Assembly (NCBI RefSeq): GCF_026626745.1 | Contig: NZ_JAPNJW010000002.1 | Location: forward strand, 1,946,151 to 2,010,150 | Direction of reading: 5' to 3' | Length of the DNA stretch: 64,000 nucleotides | Source of the DNA: Nannocystis sp. RBIL2 | GTDB taxonomy: Bacteria > Myxococcota_A > Polyangia > Nannocystales > Nannocystaceae | Shown: in pieces, positions 51,955-60,787 of the stretch | How the letters are laid out: each line of letters opens with the position of its first letter | Position numbering within the stretch: position 1 is the stretch's first letter | The notes under the pieces: model-generated | Seen by the model: only the letters and a program-made list of their open reading frames with translations | The model's database searches: none | What the model was told of the DNA's origin: nothing | Position numbers and translations under genes: made by a program

Positions 51955-53439
51955 TTAAAAGAGCTTACGGCGTTTCGCGCTGGAGAGCACGCCGAGTTGC
52001 TCGCGGTACTTGGCGACCGTCCGCCGGGCGATGTCGATGCCTTCCTCCTGCAAGAGCTCGACGAGCCGCTGATCACTGTACGGATGAGCCTCGTCCTCGA
52101 GGTCGATGAGCTTCTTGATGCGCTCCTTGACGGCCTCGCTGGCGAGGTCGTCGCCGGTCGTACGGCTGATGCCGGCGTTGAAGAAATACTTGAGCTCGAA
52201 GATTCCCTGCGGGGTGTGGACGTATTTGTTGGTCGTGACCCGCGAGACCGTCGACTCGTGCATCTCGATGTCCTCGGCGACATCCTTGAGGATCAGCGGC
52301 CGCAGGTGCTGGGGGCCGCGCTCGAAGAACTCGCGCTGGAACTTGAGGATGCTGCGCGTGACCTTGACGATCGTGCGCTGGCGCTGCTGGATCGAGCGGA
52401 TGAGCCACTGCGCCGAGCGCATGCGCTCGTGGATGTACTCCTTCGCCTTGGGGTGCTCCCCCACGGCCTCCTTGTAGAGGCCGCTGATCCGCAGCCGCGG
52501 CAGGCCGTCGTCGTTCAGCGTGACCACGAACTCTTCGCCCACCTTGATGATGTAGACGTCGGGCGTGATGTACTGCGGCGTCTCGACGCCGTAGGCCCGC
52601 GCCGGCCGCGGGTCCATGCCCATGATGACCTTGGTGGCCTCGTAGACCTCCTCGAGCGCCTCGCCGGTGTCCCTTGCGACGGCTTGATAATTGCGGATCT
52701 CGAGGTTGTGCAGGTGCTTGGCGATGATCGCCCGCACCAGCGGATCCTCGACCGGGTGCTCGGGGTGGTTGGCCTGCACCCACAGGCACTCGGCGAGGTT
52801 ACGCGAGCCGATCGCCACCGGGTCGAGCTGCTGGATCTTCCGCACCAGGGTCTCGACCTTCAGCGTCGACACGCCGAGCTTGCGCGCGATCTGCGGGGCG
52901 CTCTCTTGCAGGTAACCCGCGGGCGACAGGCAGCGCACGATGTACTCGGCGACCTCCTCGCCGGTCTCGTCGAAGTTCGACAGGCGGACCTGCCACATCA
53001 GGTGCTCGGCCAGCGTCTCGGCGCGGGTCAGGGTCGCCTCGATCGAGGGGCCCTCCTCGTCGTCGTTGCTCGTGCGCGTCGCGCCCGCTGCCGAGGGCGG
53101 CATGTACTCCATCGAGTCGGCGTAGGCCTCCCAGTCGGCGCCCTCCTTCGGGACCTCGTCGGCCTTGACCTCGGGGGCGCTGCGCTCCGGCTCCGCCGCC
53201 GCCTGCTCCTGCTGCGGCGCGTCAACCGCGTCCTGCAGCTCGACCGAGCTCACCGGCTCCTCGGCGCTGGTCCCGATCTCGTGGGCCTCCTCGAGCAGCG
53301 GGTTCTCCATCAGCTCGCTGCGGACCAGGTCCACCAGCTCGGGCCGGGACAACTGCAGCAGCTTGATCGCCTGCTGGAGCTGCGGCGTCATCACGAGCTG
53401 CGTGCTCATCCGCAGGTCTTGGCGCATCTGAAGTGCCAT
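51955..53439 (-). CDS. rpoN: RNA polymerase sigma-54 factor
   Basis: Sigma-54 drives transcription activated by NtrC-type proteins such as that at 21992-23698. The 494-residue protein has the Gln/Leu-rich N-terminus (QLVMTPQLQQAIKLLQLS), an acidic region II, and the RpoN box ARRTVAKYREQL near the C-terminus, which reads promoter -24. It heads the rpoN-hpf-hprK-rapZ-EIIA-HPr-EI run. Confidence 0.96.
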   Translation of the reverse strand: MALQMRQDLRMSTQLVMTPQLQQAIKLLQLSRPELVDLVRSELMENPLLEEAHEIGTSAEEPVSSVELQDAVDAPQQEQAAAEPERSAPEVKADEVPKEGADWEAYADSMEYMPPSAAGATRTSNDDEEGPSIEATLTRAETLAEHLMWQVRLSNFDETGEEVAEYIVRCLSPAGYLQESAPQIARKLGVSTLKVETLVRKIQQLDPVAIGSRNLAECLWVQANHPEHPVEDPLVRAIIAKHLHNLEIRNYQAVARDTGEALEEVYEATKVIMGMDPRPARAYGVETPQYITPDVYIIKVGEEFVVTLNDDGLPRLRISGLYKEAVGEHPKAKEYIHERMRSAQWLIRSIQQRQRTIVKVTRSILKFQREFFERGPQHLRPLILKDVAEDIEMHESTVSRVTTNKYVHTPQGIFELKYFFNAGISRTTGDDLASEAVKERIKKLIDLEDEAHPYSDQRLVELLQEEGIDIARRTVAKYREQLGVLSSAKRRKLF

Positions 53440-53639
53440 GGTCCCTCGCCTCGCTAAACCGGTAATTTAGCAGAGCGTGCACCTGGAACCAACGGCGACC
53501 GGACGGGTGCCCCCCGCACCCACCTCGGACGCTCGCACGCGGTGACGAGCCGTTGATTTGTCGCGGCGCCGCGAATTGCAGCGCAATCCCCGGCCGGATC
53601 TTCCGGGGCCGCACGCCCCAAACCGGCCCCGCGGGGTCC

Positions 53640-55271
53640 TCAGGCGCGCTCGCGCTGGTACTGCAAAGACGCGGCGATGTACGCCGTAAACAACGGATGC
53701 GGCGCGGTCGGCCGGCTCTTGAACTCGGGGTGAAATTGGCAGCCGACGAAGAACGGGTGCCGGTCCTGCGGCAGCTCGATCATCTCGACGAGGGTGCCGT
53801 CAGGCGAACGACCGGACAGCACGAGTCCGCTGGCCTCGAGCTTCTCGCGGTAGCGGTTGTTGACCTCGTAGCGGTGGCGGTGACGCTCGGAGATCCTGCC
53901 GCGGCCGTAGATCCGCGCCGCCAGGCTGTCCGCGACGAGGTCGCAGTCGTAGGCGCCGAGCCGCATGGTCCCGCCCTTGTCGGCCACGTCCGCCTGCTCG
54001 GCCATCAGCGCGATCACGGCCCCGTCGAGCGAGGGGTCGAACTCGGTGCTGTGGGCCCCGGCGATGCCGCCGACGTGGCGCGCGAACTCGCAGACGGCCA
54101 TCTGCATGCCGAGGCAGATGCCGAGGTACGGGATCTTGCGCTCGCGGGCGTAGCGGATCGCGGCGATCTTGCCCTCGCTGCCGCGCGAGCCGAAGCCGCC
54201 CGGGACCAGCACGCCGCCGAGCCCGCCGAGCAGCGCCTCGGCGCCCGAGGCCTGGATCTGCTCGGCATCGACGTAGACGATGTCGACCGCGGCGTTACAG
54301 GCGAGGCCGCCGTGGACCAGCGCCTCGTGCAGGCTCTTGTAGCTCTCGGCGAGGTCGACGTACTTGCCGACGATGCCGATCGAGACGCGATGCTGCGGGT
54401 GCTCGAGGGTGTGGACGATCCGCCGCCACTCCTCGAGCGGCGGCTCGCGGCTCCAGATGTTGAGCATCTCGCAGATCTTGTCGTCGAGGCCCTCGGCCCG
54501 CAAAACCATCGGGACCTTGTAGATGATGTCCTGGTCGGGCAGCGAGATGACGCTGTCGGCGCGCACGTTGGTGAACAGCGCCAGCTTGTCGCGCGTGCCC
54601 TTGCTGATCGGCTGCTCGGAGCGACACACCAGCAGGTCGGGCTGGATGCCGATCTCCCGCATCTTCATCACCGAGTGCTGGGTCGGCTTGGTCTTCAGCT
54701 CGCCGGCGGTGCGGATGAACGGCAGCAGCGTGAGGTGCACGAACACGGTGTCGCGCGGGTCGAGCGTCAGGCGCAGCTGGCGGATCGCCTCGAGGAACGG
54801 GAGGCTCTCGATGTCGCCGACGGTCCCGCCGATCTCGACGATCAGGAGGTCGAGCCCCTCGGCCGCCGCGAGGATGCAGCTGCGGATCTCGTTGGTCACG
54901 TGCGGGATGACCTGGACCGTCTGGCCGAGGTACTCGCCGCGCCGCTCCTTGCGGATCACGGCCTCGTAGATCTGTCCCGAAGTATAATTGCTGTGGCGCG
55001 ACATCCGGTGCGAGACGAAGCGCTCGTAGTGACCCAGATCGAGGTCGGTCTCGGCGCCGTCGTCGGTGACGAACACCTCGCCGTGCTGGGTCGGGTTCAT
55101 CGTGCCGGGGTCGACGTTGAGGTACGGATCGAGCTTCTGCAGGCCGATGTTGAGCCCGCGCGCCTCGAGCAGCGCGCCCATCGATGCTGCGCAGAGACCC
55201 TTGCCCAGCGAGGAAACGACGCCGCCCGTGACGAAGATGAACTTGGTGTGCTTCCCGCGACTTGATGCCAC
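53640..55271 (-). CDS. pyrG: CTP synthase
   Basis: PyrG aminates UTP to CTP with glutamine. The 543-residue protein has FVTGGVVSSLGKGL (P-loop), QKLDPYLNVDPGTMNP and the glutaminase triad with Cys in GICLGMQMAV and His-x-Glu in FHPEFKSRP. I chose GTG 55271; TTG 55289 would add six residues, and neither has a clear ribosome-binding site. accC is the next gene upstream on this strand (97-base gap). Confidence 0.95.
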   Translation of the reverse strand: MASSRGKHTKFIFVTGGVVSSLGKGLCAASMGALLEARGLNIGLQKLDPYLNVDPGTMNPTQHGEVFVTDDGAETDLDLGHYERFVSHRMSRHSNYTSGQIYEAVIRKERRGEYLGQTVQVIPHVTNEIRSCILAAAEGLDLLIVEIGGTVGDIESLPFLEAIRQLRLTLDPRDTVFVHLTLLPFIRTAGELKTKPTQHSVMKMREIGIQPDLLVCRSEQPISKGTRDKLALFTNVRADSVISLPDQDIIYKVPMVLRAEGLDDKICEMLNIWSREPPLEEWRRIVHTLEHPQHRVSIGIVGKYVDLAESYKSLHEALVHGGLACNAAVDIVYVDAEQIQASGAEALLGGLGGVLVPGGFGSRGSEGKIAAIRYARERKIPYLGICLGMQMAVCEFARHVGGIAGAHSTEFDPSLDGAVIALMAEQADVADKGGTMRLGAYDCDLVADSLAARIYGRGRISERHRHRYEVNNRYREKLEASGLVLSGRSPDGTLVEMIELPQDRHPFFVGCQFHPEFKSRPTAPHPLFTAYIAASLQYQRERA

Positions 55272-55367
55272 GGGCGAGTGGTATGGCAAAAAAGCGCGGC
55301 CGGATCCATCGCCGTCGCCGCGTGCCTAGCTCACGCGACGACGCAGAAAAATCGGGCTCGCAAGATT

Positions 55368-56879
55368 TCAGCCGCGCCAGCGGGCCGAGCGGCGCCAGGC
55401 CGACACGTCGGCTTCGCCGCCTTGAGTCGACGCACCACGCGACAGCGACTCCGCCGCTCGCACCGCGGCGGCCGCAGCGATCGCCCGCGCGTCGGCCTCG
55501 CTCGGGACGTGCTCGGCGACGAGGTCGGGGTGCTTGTCGATGTAGCGGGTCGAGAAGTCGCCGGCGAGGAAGTCGGGCTCGTCCAGGCAGCGCAGGTGGA
55601 ACGCGAGGTTGGTCTCGATGCCGAGGACCACCGTCTCGCGCAGCGCCTCCCGCATGCGGGCCAGCGCCGCGGCGCGGTCGGGGCCCCAGGTGGTGATCTT
55701 GGCGATCATCGGATCGTAGAAGCGCGAGACGACGCTGCCCGAGGCGACGGCGGTGTCGATGCGGATGTTGGCGCCGACCGGCCAGCGGACCAGCCGCACG
55801 AGCCCCGGCGAGGGCAGGAACTTGCGCGGGTCCTCGGCGTAGACGCGGCACTCGACCGCGTGCCCGCGCAGCTCGACGTCGGCCTGGGTGTAGCCGAGCG
55901 GCTGGCCGGCGGCGACGCGGATCTGGTCCCACACGAGGTCGCGCCCGCAGGTCGCCTCGGTGACCGGGTGCTCGACCTGCAGCCGCGTGTTCATCTCGAG
56001 GAAGTAGAAGCGCGGGCCCTTGGCTGTCTCTTCGAACAGGAACTCGACGGTGCCGGCGCCGGTGTAGTCGACGGCCTTGGCCGCGCGCACCGCCACCTCG
56101 CCCATGGCCTGGCGCACCGCGGGGGTCATCTGCGGGCTCGGGCTGGGGCTCTCCTCGATCACCTTCTGGTGGCGCCGCTGGACCGAGCAGTCGCGCTCGT
56201 TGAGGTAGACGGTCTCGCCGAACTGGTCGGCCATCAGCTGGATCTCGACGTGGCGCGCGCTCAGCACCGCCCGCTCCATCAGCATGCGGTCGTCGCCGAA
56301 CGAGGCCTTGGCCTCGCGCGCGGCGCCCTCGTAGGCCCGCCGCAGCTCGGAGGCCTCGTGCACGATCCGCATGCCCTTGCCGCCGCCGCCCGCCGAGGCC
56401 TTGAGCATCACCGGGAAGCCGATCTCGCGGGCCGCGGCCTCGGCCTGCTCGGCGTCGGCGATGTCATCGAAGCCCGGCACCACCGGCACGCCGGCCTCGC
56501 GCATCGCCTTGCGCGCGCCGGCCTTGTCGCCCATCACGTTCATCGCGTGCGCGCTCGGGCCGATGAACACCACGCCCGCTTCCTTGCACGCCTCGACGAA
56601 GTAGGCGCGCTCGCTGAGGAAGCCGTAGCCGGGGTGGATGGCCTCCGCGCCGGTCGCCTTGGCGGCGGCGAGGATCCGTTCCACGCGCAGGTAACTTTCG
56701 GCGGCCGGTGCGGCGCCGATGTGGACCGACTCGTCGGCCATGGTGGTGTGCAGGGCGTCTCGGTCGGCGTCGCTGTACACGGCCACGGTGGCGATCCCAC
56801 GCTCGGCGCAGGTCCGGAACACACGCAGGGCGATCTCACCGCGGTTGGCGACCAGGATCTTGCGAAAAGGCGGCGTCAT
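55368..56879 (-). CDS. accC: Acetyl-CoA carboxylase biotin carboxylase subunit
   Basis: AccC carboxylates biotin on BCCP with ATP and bicarbonate, the first step of fatty acid synthesis. The 503-residue ATP-grasp enzyme shows KILVANRGEIALRVFRT, YGFLSERAYF, the glycine loop SAGGGGKGMRIV and FLEMNTRLQVEHPVTE. About 40 extra residues lie at the C-terminus compared with E. coli AccC; a biotinyl domain is absent. ATG 56879 precedes the conserved first strand. accB is not adjacent, so it could equally be the subunit of another acyl-CoA carboxylase. Confidence 0.9.
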   Translation of the reverse strand: MTPPFRKILVANRGEIALRVFRTCAERGIATVAVYSDADRDALHTTMADESVHIGAAPAAESYLRVERILAAAKATGAEAIHPGYGFLSERAYFVEACKEAGVVFIGPSAHAMNVMGDKAGARKAMREAGVPVVPGFDDIADAEQAEAAAREIGFPVMLKASAGGGGKGMRIVHEASELRRAYEGAAREAKASFGDDRMLMERAVLSARHVEIQLMADQFGETVYLNERDCSVQRRHQKVIEESPSPSPQMTPAVRQAMGEVAVRAAKAVDYTGAGTVEFLFEETAKGPRFYFLEMNTRLQVEHPVTEATCGRDLVWDQIRVAAGQPLGYTQADVELRGHAVECRVYAEDPRKFLPSPGLVRLVRWPVGANIRIDTAVASGSVVSRFYDPMIAKITTWGPDRAAALARMREALRETVVLGIETNLAFHLRCLDEPDFLAGDFSTRYIDKHPDLVAEHVPSEADARAIAAAAAVRAAESLSRGASTQGGEADVSAWRRSARWRG

Positions 56880-56924
56880 GGCAGAACGCCGGATCGGTAG
56901 CACAAAACGCCGGACGGCGCGGCC

Positions 56925-57266
56925 TCAGCGATGCGCGCGCGCCGGCTGCCACGGACCGAGCGCTCCGGGCTGCTCCGGCGGCGTTTCGGGCTGATGGGCC
57001 GCGCCGGCGTCGACGGCCGGCGGGGCGACGGCCGGCTTCATGGATGCTTCTTCATTCTCGCTGCCCTGCCCGCCCGCGGCGCTCACCGGCCGCTCGGTCA
57101 CGCCGATAGGGGTCGCCATCGGCGGCGGCGGCGGGGTCGGCCACAACGGCGGCGGGGTCTTGTCGACGCAGCCGGCCGGCGCAAGAAGCACGAACGGCCC
57201 GAACAGCGCGGCGAGCACCCCTGCGGTGCTGCGGCGCGAGTTCGGGCCGGACGGACGCACGGGCAC
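56925..57266 (-). CDS. Small proline-rich lipoprotein
   Basis: This 113-residue exported protein has a hydrophobic leader (STAGVLAALFGPFVLLAPAGC) ending in a lipobox-like PAGC, a proline-rich stretch (PPPLWPTPPPPP) and a low-complexity tail. Its GTG start lies 8 bases after the rpoZ stop. Function unknown; it probably spans or tethers the cell envelope. Confidence 0.55.
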   Translation of the reverse strand: MPVRPSGPNSRRSTAGVLAALFGPFVLLAPAGCVDKTPPPLWPTPPPPPMATPIGVTERPVSAAGGQGSENEEASMKPAVAPPAVDAGAAHQPETPPEQPGALGPWQPARAHR

Positions 57267-57274
57267 CTTCTCGG

Positions 57275-57835
57275 CTACTCGTCGTCCTCTTCGGCCGCGT
57301 CGCCGGAGAGCTCCTCGTCGTCGAGGCCCGCGTCGTCGAGGTCCTCGAGGCCGGCGGCGTCGTCGAGGTCGGGGGCCGGCCCCAGCTCCTCTTCCTCCTC
57401 GGCCTCGGCCTCGGGCTCGGCCTCGGTCTCCTCGACGTCGACGTTCTCGTCGCCCTCGGTGGTCTCGGGGGCCATGCCGACCTTCTCGAAGTCCGCGGTG
57501 AGCTCGGGGATGGTGTCACCCTCTTCCGACTCCTCCTCGCCCTCGATGACGCTGAAGGCCGCGGCCTCGAGGAAGGTGTTGTCGTTGCTGGTGAGCTTGA
57601 GCTTCTGGCGCTGCTCCTCGATGTACTCGAGCATGACGCCGGTGATCTGCTCCTGGTAGCGGACCTGGCCGCCCTCGATCTCGCGGAGGGCGGTCACGGC
57701 CTGCTTGTTGTCGCATGCGACCTGCGCGGTGCCCTTCCCCTCCAGCAGCGCCCGAGCCCGACGGGCGGCGAGGATCGTGAGGGCGAAGCGGTTGGGGATC
57801 AGCTCGAGGCAGTCTTCGACGGTGACGCGGGCCAT
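57275..57835 (-). CDS. rpoZ: RNA polymerase omega subunit with acidic tail
   Basis: Omega helps assemble RNA polymerase around beta-prime. The N-terminal 75 or so residues match the family (MARVTVEDCLELIPNRFALT, then ARRARALLEG, KQAVTALREIEGG). The 186-residue protein is about twice the usual length (70-100) because of a strongly acidic C-terminal extension (from about residue 100, rich in Glu and Asp). Such a tail may contact basic partners; its role is unknown. ATG 57835 is the only sensible start. Confidence 0.9.
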   Translation of the reverse strand: MARVTVEDCLELIPNRFALTILAARRARALLEGKGTAQVACDNKQAVTALREIEGGQVRYQEQITGVMLEYIEEQRQKLKLTSNDNTFLEAAAFSVIEGEEESEEGDTIPELTADFEKVGMAPETTEGDENVDVEETEAEPEAEAEEEEELGPAPDLDDAAGLEDLDDAGLDDEELSGDAAEEDDE

Positions 57836-57924
57836 GGGGGGCGGAGTATGGGGGGTGAGGGGCGAAGGCGCAAGTCCCGGCCGGGCGGCTCAGAACGGCC
57901 GCCCGCGCCAGAAACGGCGGCGAC

Positions 57925-58356
57925 TCACATCTCGATGAGGAGCTGCTGGCCGCGCTCGCGCAGGTCGAGGGTGTCGCGGACCCAGGCGATGAAGGCGGTG
58001 GCGTGCTCCCGGCGGAAGTTGAACGCCTCGGCCAGGAACAGCAGCGCTTCCATCTCGCCGTCGACGATCTTGTTGTCGGCGAGGGCGGCGCAGACCGCCT
58101 GGTAGAACAGGAAGATCCGCGCCTCGCGGTGCTGGACCGATCGCGCCACGTTGGACAGATCGGACGGGTGGGAGAACTCGCGCCGGACCAGGTCGCGCTC
58201 CTCGGGGAGGAGCATCATCTGTCCCATCAGCTCCTCGACGAAGTGGCGCTCGCTGTCGGAGACCTGGTTGTCGCGGGATGCCATGATCGCCACGGCGCGG
58301 GCGACAGCCACCTGCTCCTCGGGGGTGATGAGCTCTGCGATCGGGAAGTCGAGCAT
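57925..58356 (-). CDS. TerB-like protein
   Basis: This 143-residue helical, acidic protein resembles the TerB/tellurite-resistance fold: DSERHFVEELMGQMMLLPEE, then LADNKIVDGEMEALLFLAEA with the metal-binding-like Asp/Glu pattern. Such proteins often accompany envelope-stress systems. It is 89 bases upstream of rpoZ. The exact role is unknown. Confidence 0.7.
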   Translation of the reverse strand: MLDFPIAELITPEEQVAVARAVAIMASRDNQVSDSERHFVEELMGQMMLLPEERDLVRREFSHPSDLSNVARSVQHREARIFLFYQAVCAALADNKIVDGEMEALLFLAEAFNFRREHATAFIAWVRDTLDLRERGQQLLIEM

Positions 58357-58519
58357 CCGCTTACTCCAGTGGGCCCAGGCTAACCCAAGTCCAAGGTCCT
58401 GGATAGCCGGCGCGGGCGCGCGTCCGCGGGCTAGAAATCACTGGCCGCCGCGCCGTGACAGGCGAGCGGACCGCGCGCCGCAGCCGCGCGCGGAGTAGAT
58501 CTCCCGCGCGGCCTACCCC

Positions 58520-60169
58520 TTACTCGGCAGCCTTGAAGTAGTCCGGGCGGTGAAGCCAGCGGACGGCCGTCGGCTCGACGGCGCTGTCGCCCTCGGGCGC
58601 GCGCAAGGTGAAGCCCTGCAGCTGGCGACGATCGAAGTCGGCCGGCAGCGGCGCGACGATGTTGAGGGTGGTGCCGTGCGGCCGGACGCTGACCTGGGCG
58701 GCCACCGGCGTGGTGCCGTCGGCGAACTCGAAGTCGACGGTGTGGGTGGCGCTGCGCGGCTCGTCGTCGGCGATCGTGCCGGGCGCGGTCCACCACATCT
58801 CCTGGCCGTCGTCGATCGCGCCGAGGAGCAGGCCGCCCTCGCGATGATCGTCGCCCGGCGCCGGGGCGCCCTCGAGGTCCCACCCGCTGAGGGTGCGGAT
58901 CCGCTGGTAGGTCGCGTTCCACTGCCAGTCGGACACCCACGTCGAGCCGCAGTAGCTCATGTAGTCGGAGTGCGTGCTCGGGTGACGCAGGCGGATGTCC
59001 TGGATGCCGAAGCCCCACACGCCGATGACGCCGTTGGCGTGCGGGTAGGTGCCGTCGTTGCCCTGCGAGTTGCCGCCGGGGCACTCGATGTGGCGCCGGC
59101 CCTGGGTGTGGCCGATCTCGTGGACGAAGGTGTCCGCGGCACCACCGTTGAGCTGACCCGCGGCGGCCCGGCGCGAGGCGTGGGACTTGTCGGGCCCGGT
59201 GATGTCGGCGGCGAGGCCGACGGTGCAACCGGACGAGATGCCGCCGCCGCCGCCGATGCACTCGCCGCAGTTGTCGAACAGGCCGTAGTAGTAGACGTTC
59301 GGATCGGCGCCCTCGGCGGTGCGCAGCTGGCTCATCTCGCTGACGAGCCGCGACAGCCCCTGGTACTCGGTCATGTTGAAGGTCACCGGGTACGGCTCGT
59401 GGACGGTGAACTCGAGCGACTCGAGCGCGTTCTGCTGGAACAGCGCCCGCTTGAACTCCTCCTCGATCGCAGCGCCGTCGACCTTCGCCTGGCAAGCGCC
59501 GAAGTTGTAGTCGACCGGCACGAGGACGACGCGCATGTTGGCGACCGCGTTCTCGATGCCGACGAAGGCGGTGCCGCTGTACGGCGCCTGCGGCGGCATG
59601 TCACCTTCGGGGCTGTCCTCCTGGCCAGGTGCCGTCTCCCACAGAGAGATGCTGTACTTGAGGCCAGGTTGGACGTGCTCCGCCTTGACGCCGAACGAGA
59701 AGGTGCTGGTGAGGTCGGAGTCGCGCGAGTCGTTCTCGACCAGCAGCTTGGCCTTGTAGACCTTGTCGACGCCGCCGCCGGTGAGGTGCAGCTGCGCCTC
59801 GAGCTCGCGCGGCACCCAGCCCTCGGGCAGCTTGACGTAGGCGCGGACCAGCGTGTCCCGCCGCGCCGGCAGGTAGGCCACGCGCTCGGCCCCGGCGACC
59901 TCTGCGCCGTCCTTGCCGATCATCACCGCCACGCCCGAGTTGGCCTCGACGCGGTCGATGACGATGCCGCCGCGCGCCGGGAACGGCTCGAACGGCTCGC
60001 CCGTGGTCGACTCGGCGGTGCTCTCGCCGGGCGGCTCGGAGTCGGTGCCGGTGGCGCTGGTGTCGCCCGTGTCGGGCCCTTCCGTACCCGAGTCACTGGC
60101 GGCGACCGAACACGCGGACGCGACCGACAGACAGAAGAGAGGCGCGAGAGCGATGGAGGAGCGCAGCAT
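58520..60169 (-). CDS. Metzincin-like zinc metallopeptidase lipoprotein
   Basis: This 549-residue lipoprotein has a leader MLRSSIALAPLFCLSVASAC and a Thr/Ser/Asp/Glu-rich linker (residues 22-65). The catalytic motif HEIGHTQGRRH (HExxHxxGxxH) is complete, followed by a Met-turn DYMSYCG; together these mark an active metzincin. The N-terminal part contains beta-rich domains, and Cys pairs (NCGECIGGGGGISSGC) may form disulfides. A related secreted protein with a broken motif is at 9488. It is transcribed divergently from the B12 operon. Confidence 0.8.
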   Translation of the reverse strand: MLRSSIALAPLFCLSVASACSVAASDSGTEGPDTGDTSATGTDSEPPGESTAESTTGEPFEPFPARGGIVIDRVEANSGVAVMIGKDGAEVAGAERVAYLPARRDTLVRAYVKLPEGWVPRELEAQLHLTGGGVDKVYKAKLLVENDSRDSDLTSTFSFGVKAEHVQPGLKYSISLWETAPGQEDSPEGDMPPQAPYSGTAFVGIENAVANMRVVLVPVDYNFGACQAKVDGAAIEEEFKRALFQQNALESLEFTVHEPYPVTFNMTEYQGLSRLVSEMSQLRTAEGADPNVYYYGLFDNCGECIGGGGGISSGCTVGLAADITGPDKSHASRRAAAGQLNGGAADTFVHEIGHTQGRRHIECPGGNSQGNDGTYPHANGVIGVWGFGIQDIRLRHPSTHSDYMSYCGSTWVSDWQWNATYQRIRTLSGWDLEGAPAPGDDHREGGLLLGAIDDGQEMWWTAPGTIADDEPRSATHTVDFEFADGTTPVAAQVSVRPHGTTLNIVAPLPADFDRRQLQGFTLRAPEGDSAVEPTAVRWLHRPDYFKAAE

Positions 60170-60379
60170 GTTTCGGAACTTACGTTTTTTTTATGGGGCT
60201 CTCAACTCGCAAAACCCCGGCAGATCCGGAAAAACGAGCCCAAATACGTGAGTCAGCGCGCGATCGCGCCGTTGACAATCGCGCGCCCGAAAGCGCAGTA
60301 AGGCCCTCGCCTCGCCCGAAAAACAGGTCCGAGGCGCGCTGCTTGACAAGCCATCCGCGCACGCGGTCGGGCTGGATCT

Positions 60380-60563
60380 CCAGCCCGGTTCGAAGAGGGA
60401 AATCGGTGCGGTGCCTCGACTCACGTCGGCGCGCCCAATCCGATGCGGCTCCCGCCACTGTGAACGGCGACGAGACCGGCGACCCCGTGAGGGGACCACT
60501 GCGGCCATGGGCCGTGGGAAGGCGCCGGTCGAGGATGACCCGTAAGCCAGGAGACCTGCCGTG
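60380..60563 (+). promoter_or_regulatory. Cobalamin (adenosylcobalamin) riboswitch
   Basis: This matches the class I cobalamin riboswitch in order: GGGAAATCGGTG (60397-60408), AATCCGATGCGG, the conserved core CCCGCCACTGTGA (60451-60463), GGACCACTGCGG, GGGAAGGCG (60516-60524), and the terminal box AAGCCAGGAGACCTGCC (60544-60560). The 3' box is nearly universal in this class. It lies on the same strand as and upstream of the TonB receptor gene, so cobalamin should repress that operon. The exact 5' limit is approximate. Confidence 0.93.
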
Positions 60564-60656
60564 TGCCACGTCCGTCCGCGCCTTTCGGCTGCGGCGGGAG
60601 GTCGCGGGAGGTCGACCTCGGGCGCGTTCGCGTGGCCCCACTCCTGCGATCCGCAT

Positions 60657-60710
60657 GCACGGCTCCGTGCCGTGACGGCTCTCGACCTTCGAGAGCCTGG
60701 TGAGACGGGA
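60657..60710 (+). promoter_or_regulatory. Expression-platform hairpins and ribosome-binding site of the B12 operon
   Basis: GCACGG/CCGTGC (60657-60670) and GGCTCTCG-ACCTT-CGAGAGCC (60677-60697, perfect 8-bp stem) lie between the riboswitch and GACGGGAG (60703-60710), a plausible Shine-Dalgarno. No T-run is present, which suggests translational rather than transcriptional control. A GTG at 60700 follows the second stem directly. Confidence 0.5.
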
Positions 60711-60787
60711 GTTCACTCGCCATCGCCCTCGCCCCCTTCATACCGGGCCTCCGCGGCCTCGTCCGTGCCGTCGTCGCGGCGTTCGTC

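Larger units (their letters stand above)
60170..60787. other. Divergent region between metzincin and btuB
   Basis: The first 210 bases hold the metzincin promoter side (including AAAAAAAACG near 60184-60191 read on the - strand) and no gene. 60380-60563 is a cobalamin riboswitch, and 60657-60710 contains hairpins and a ribosome-binding site likely to be its expression platform. The remaining 75 bases encode the probable btuB signal peptide. Confidence 0.7.
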
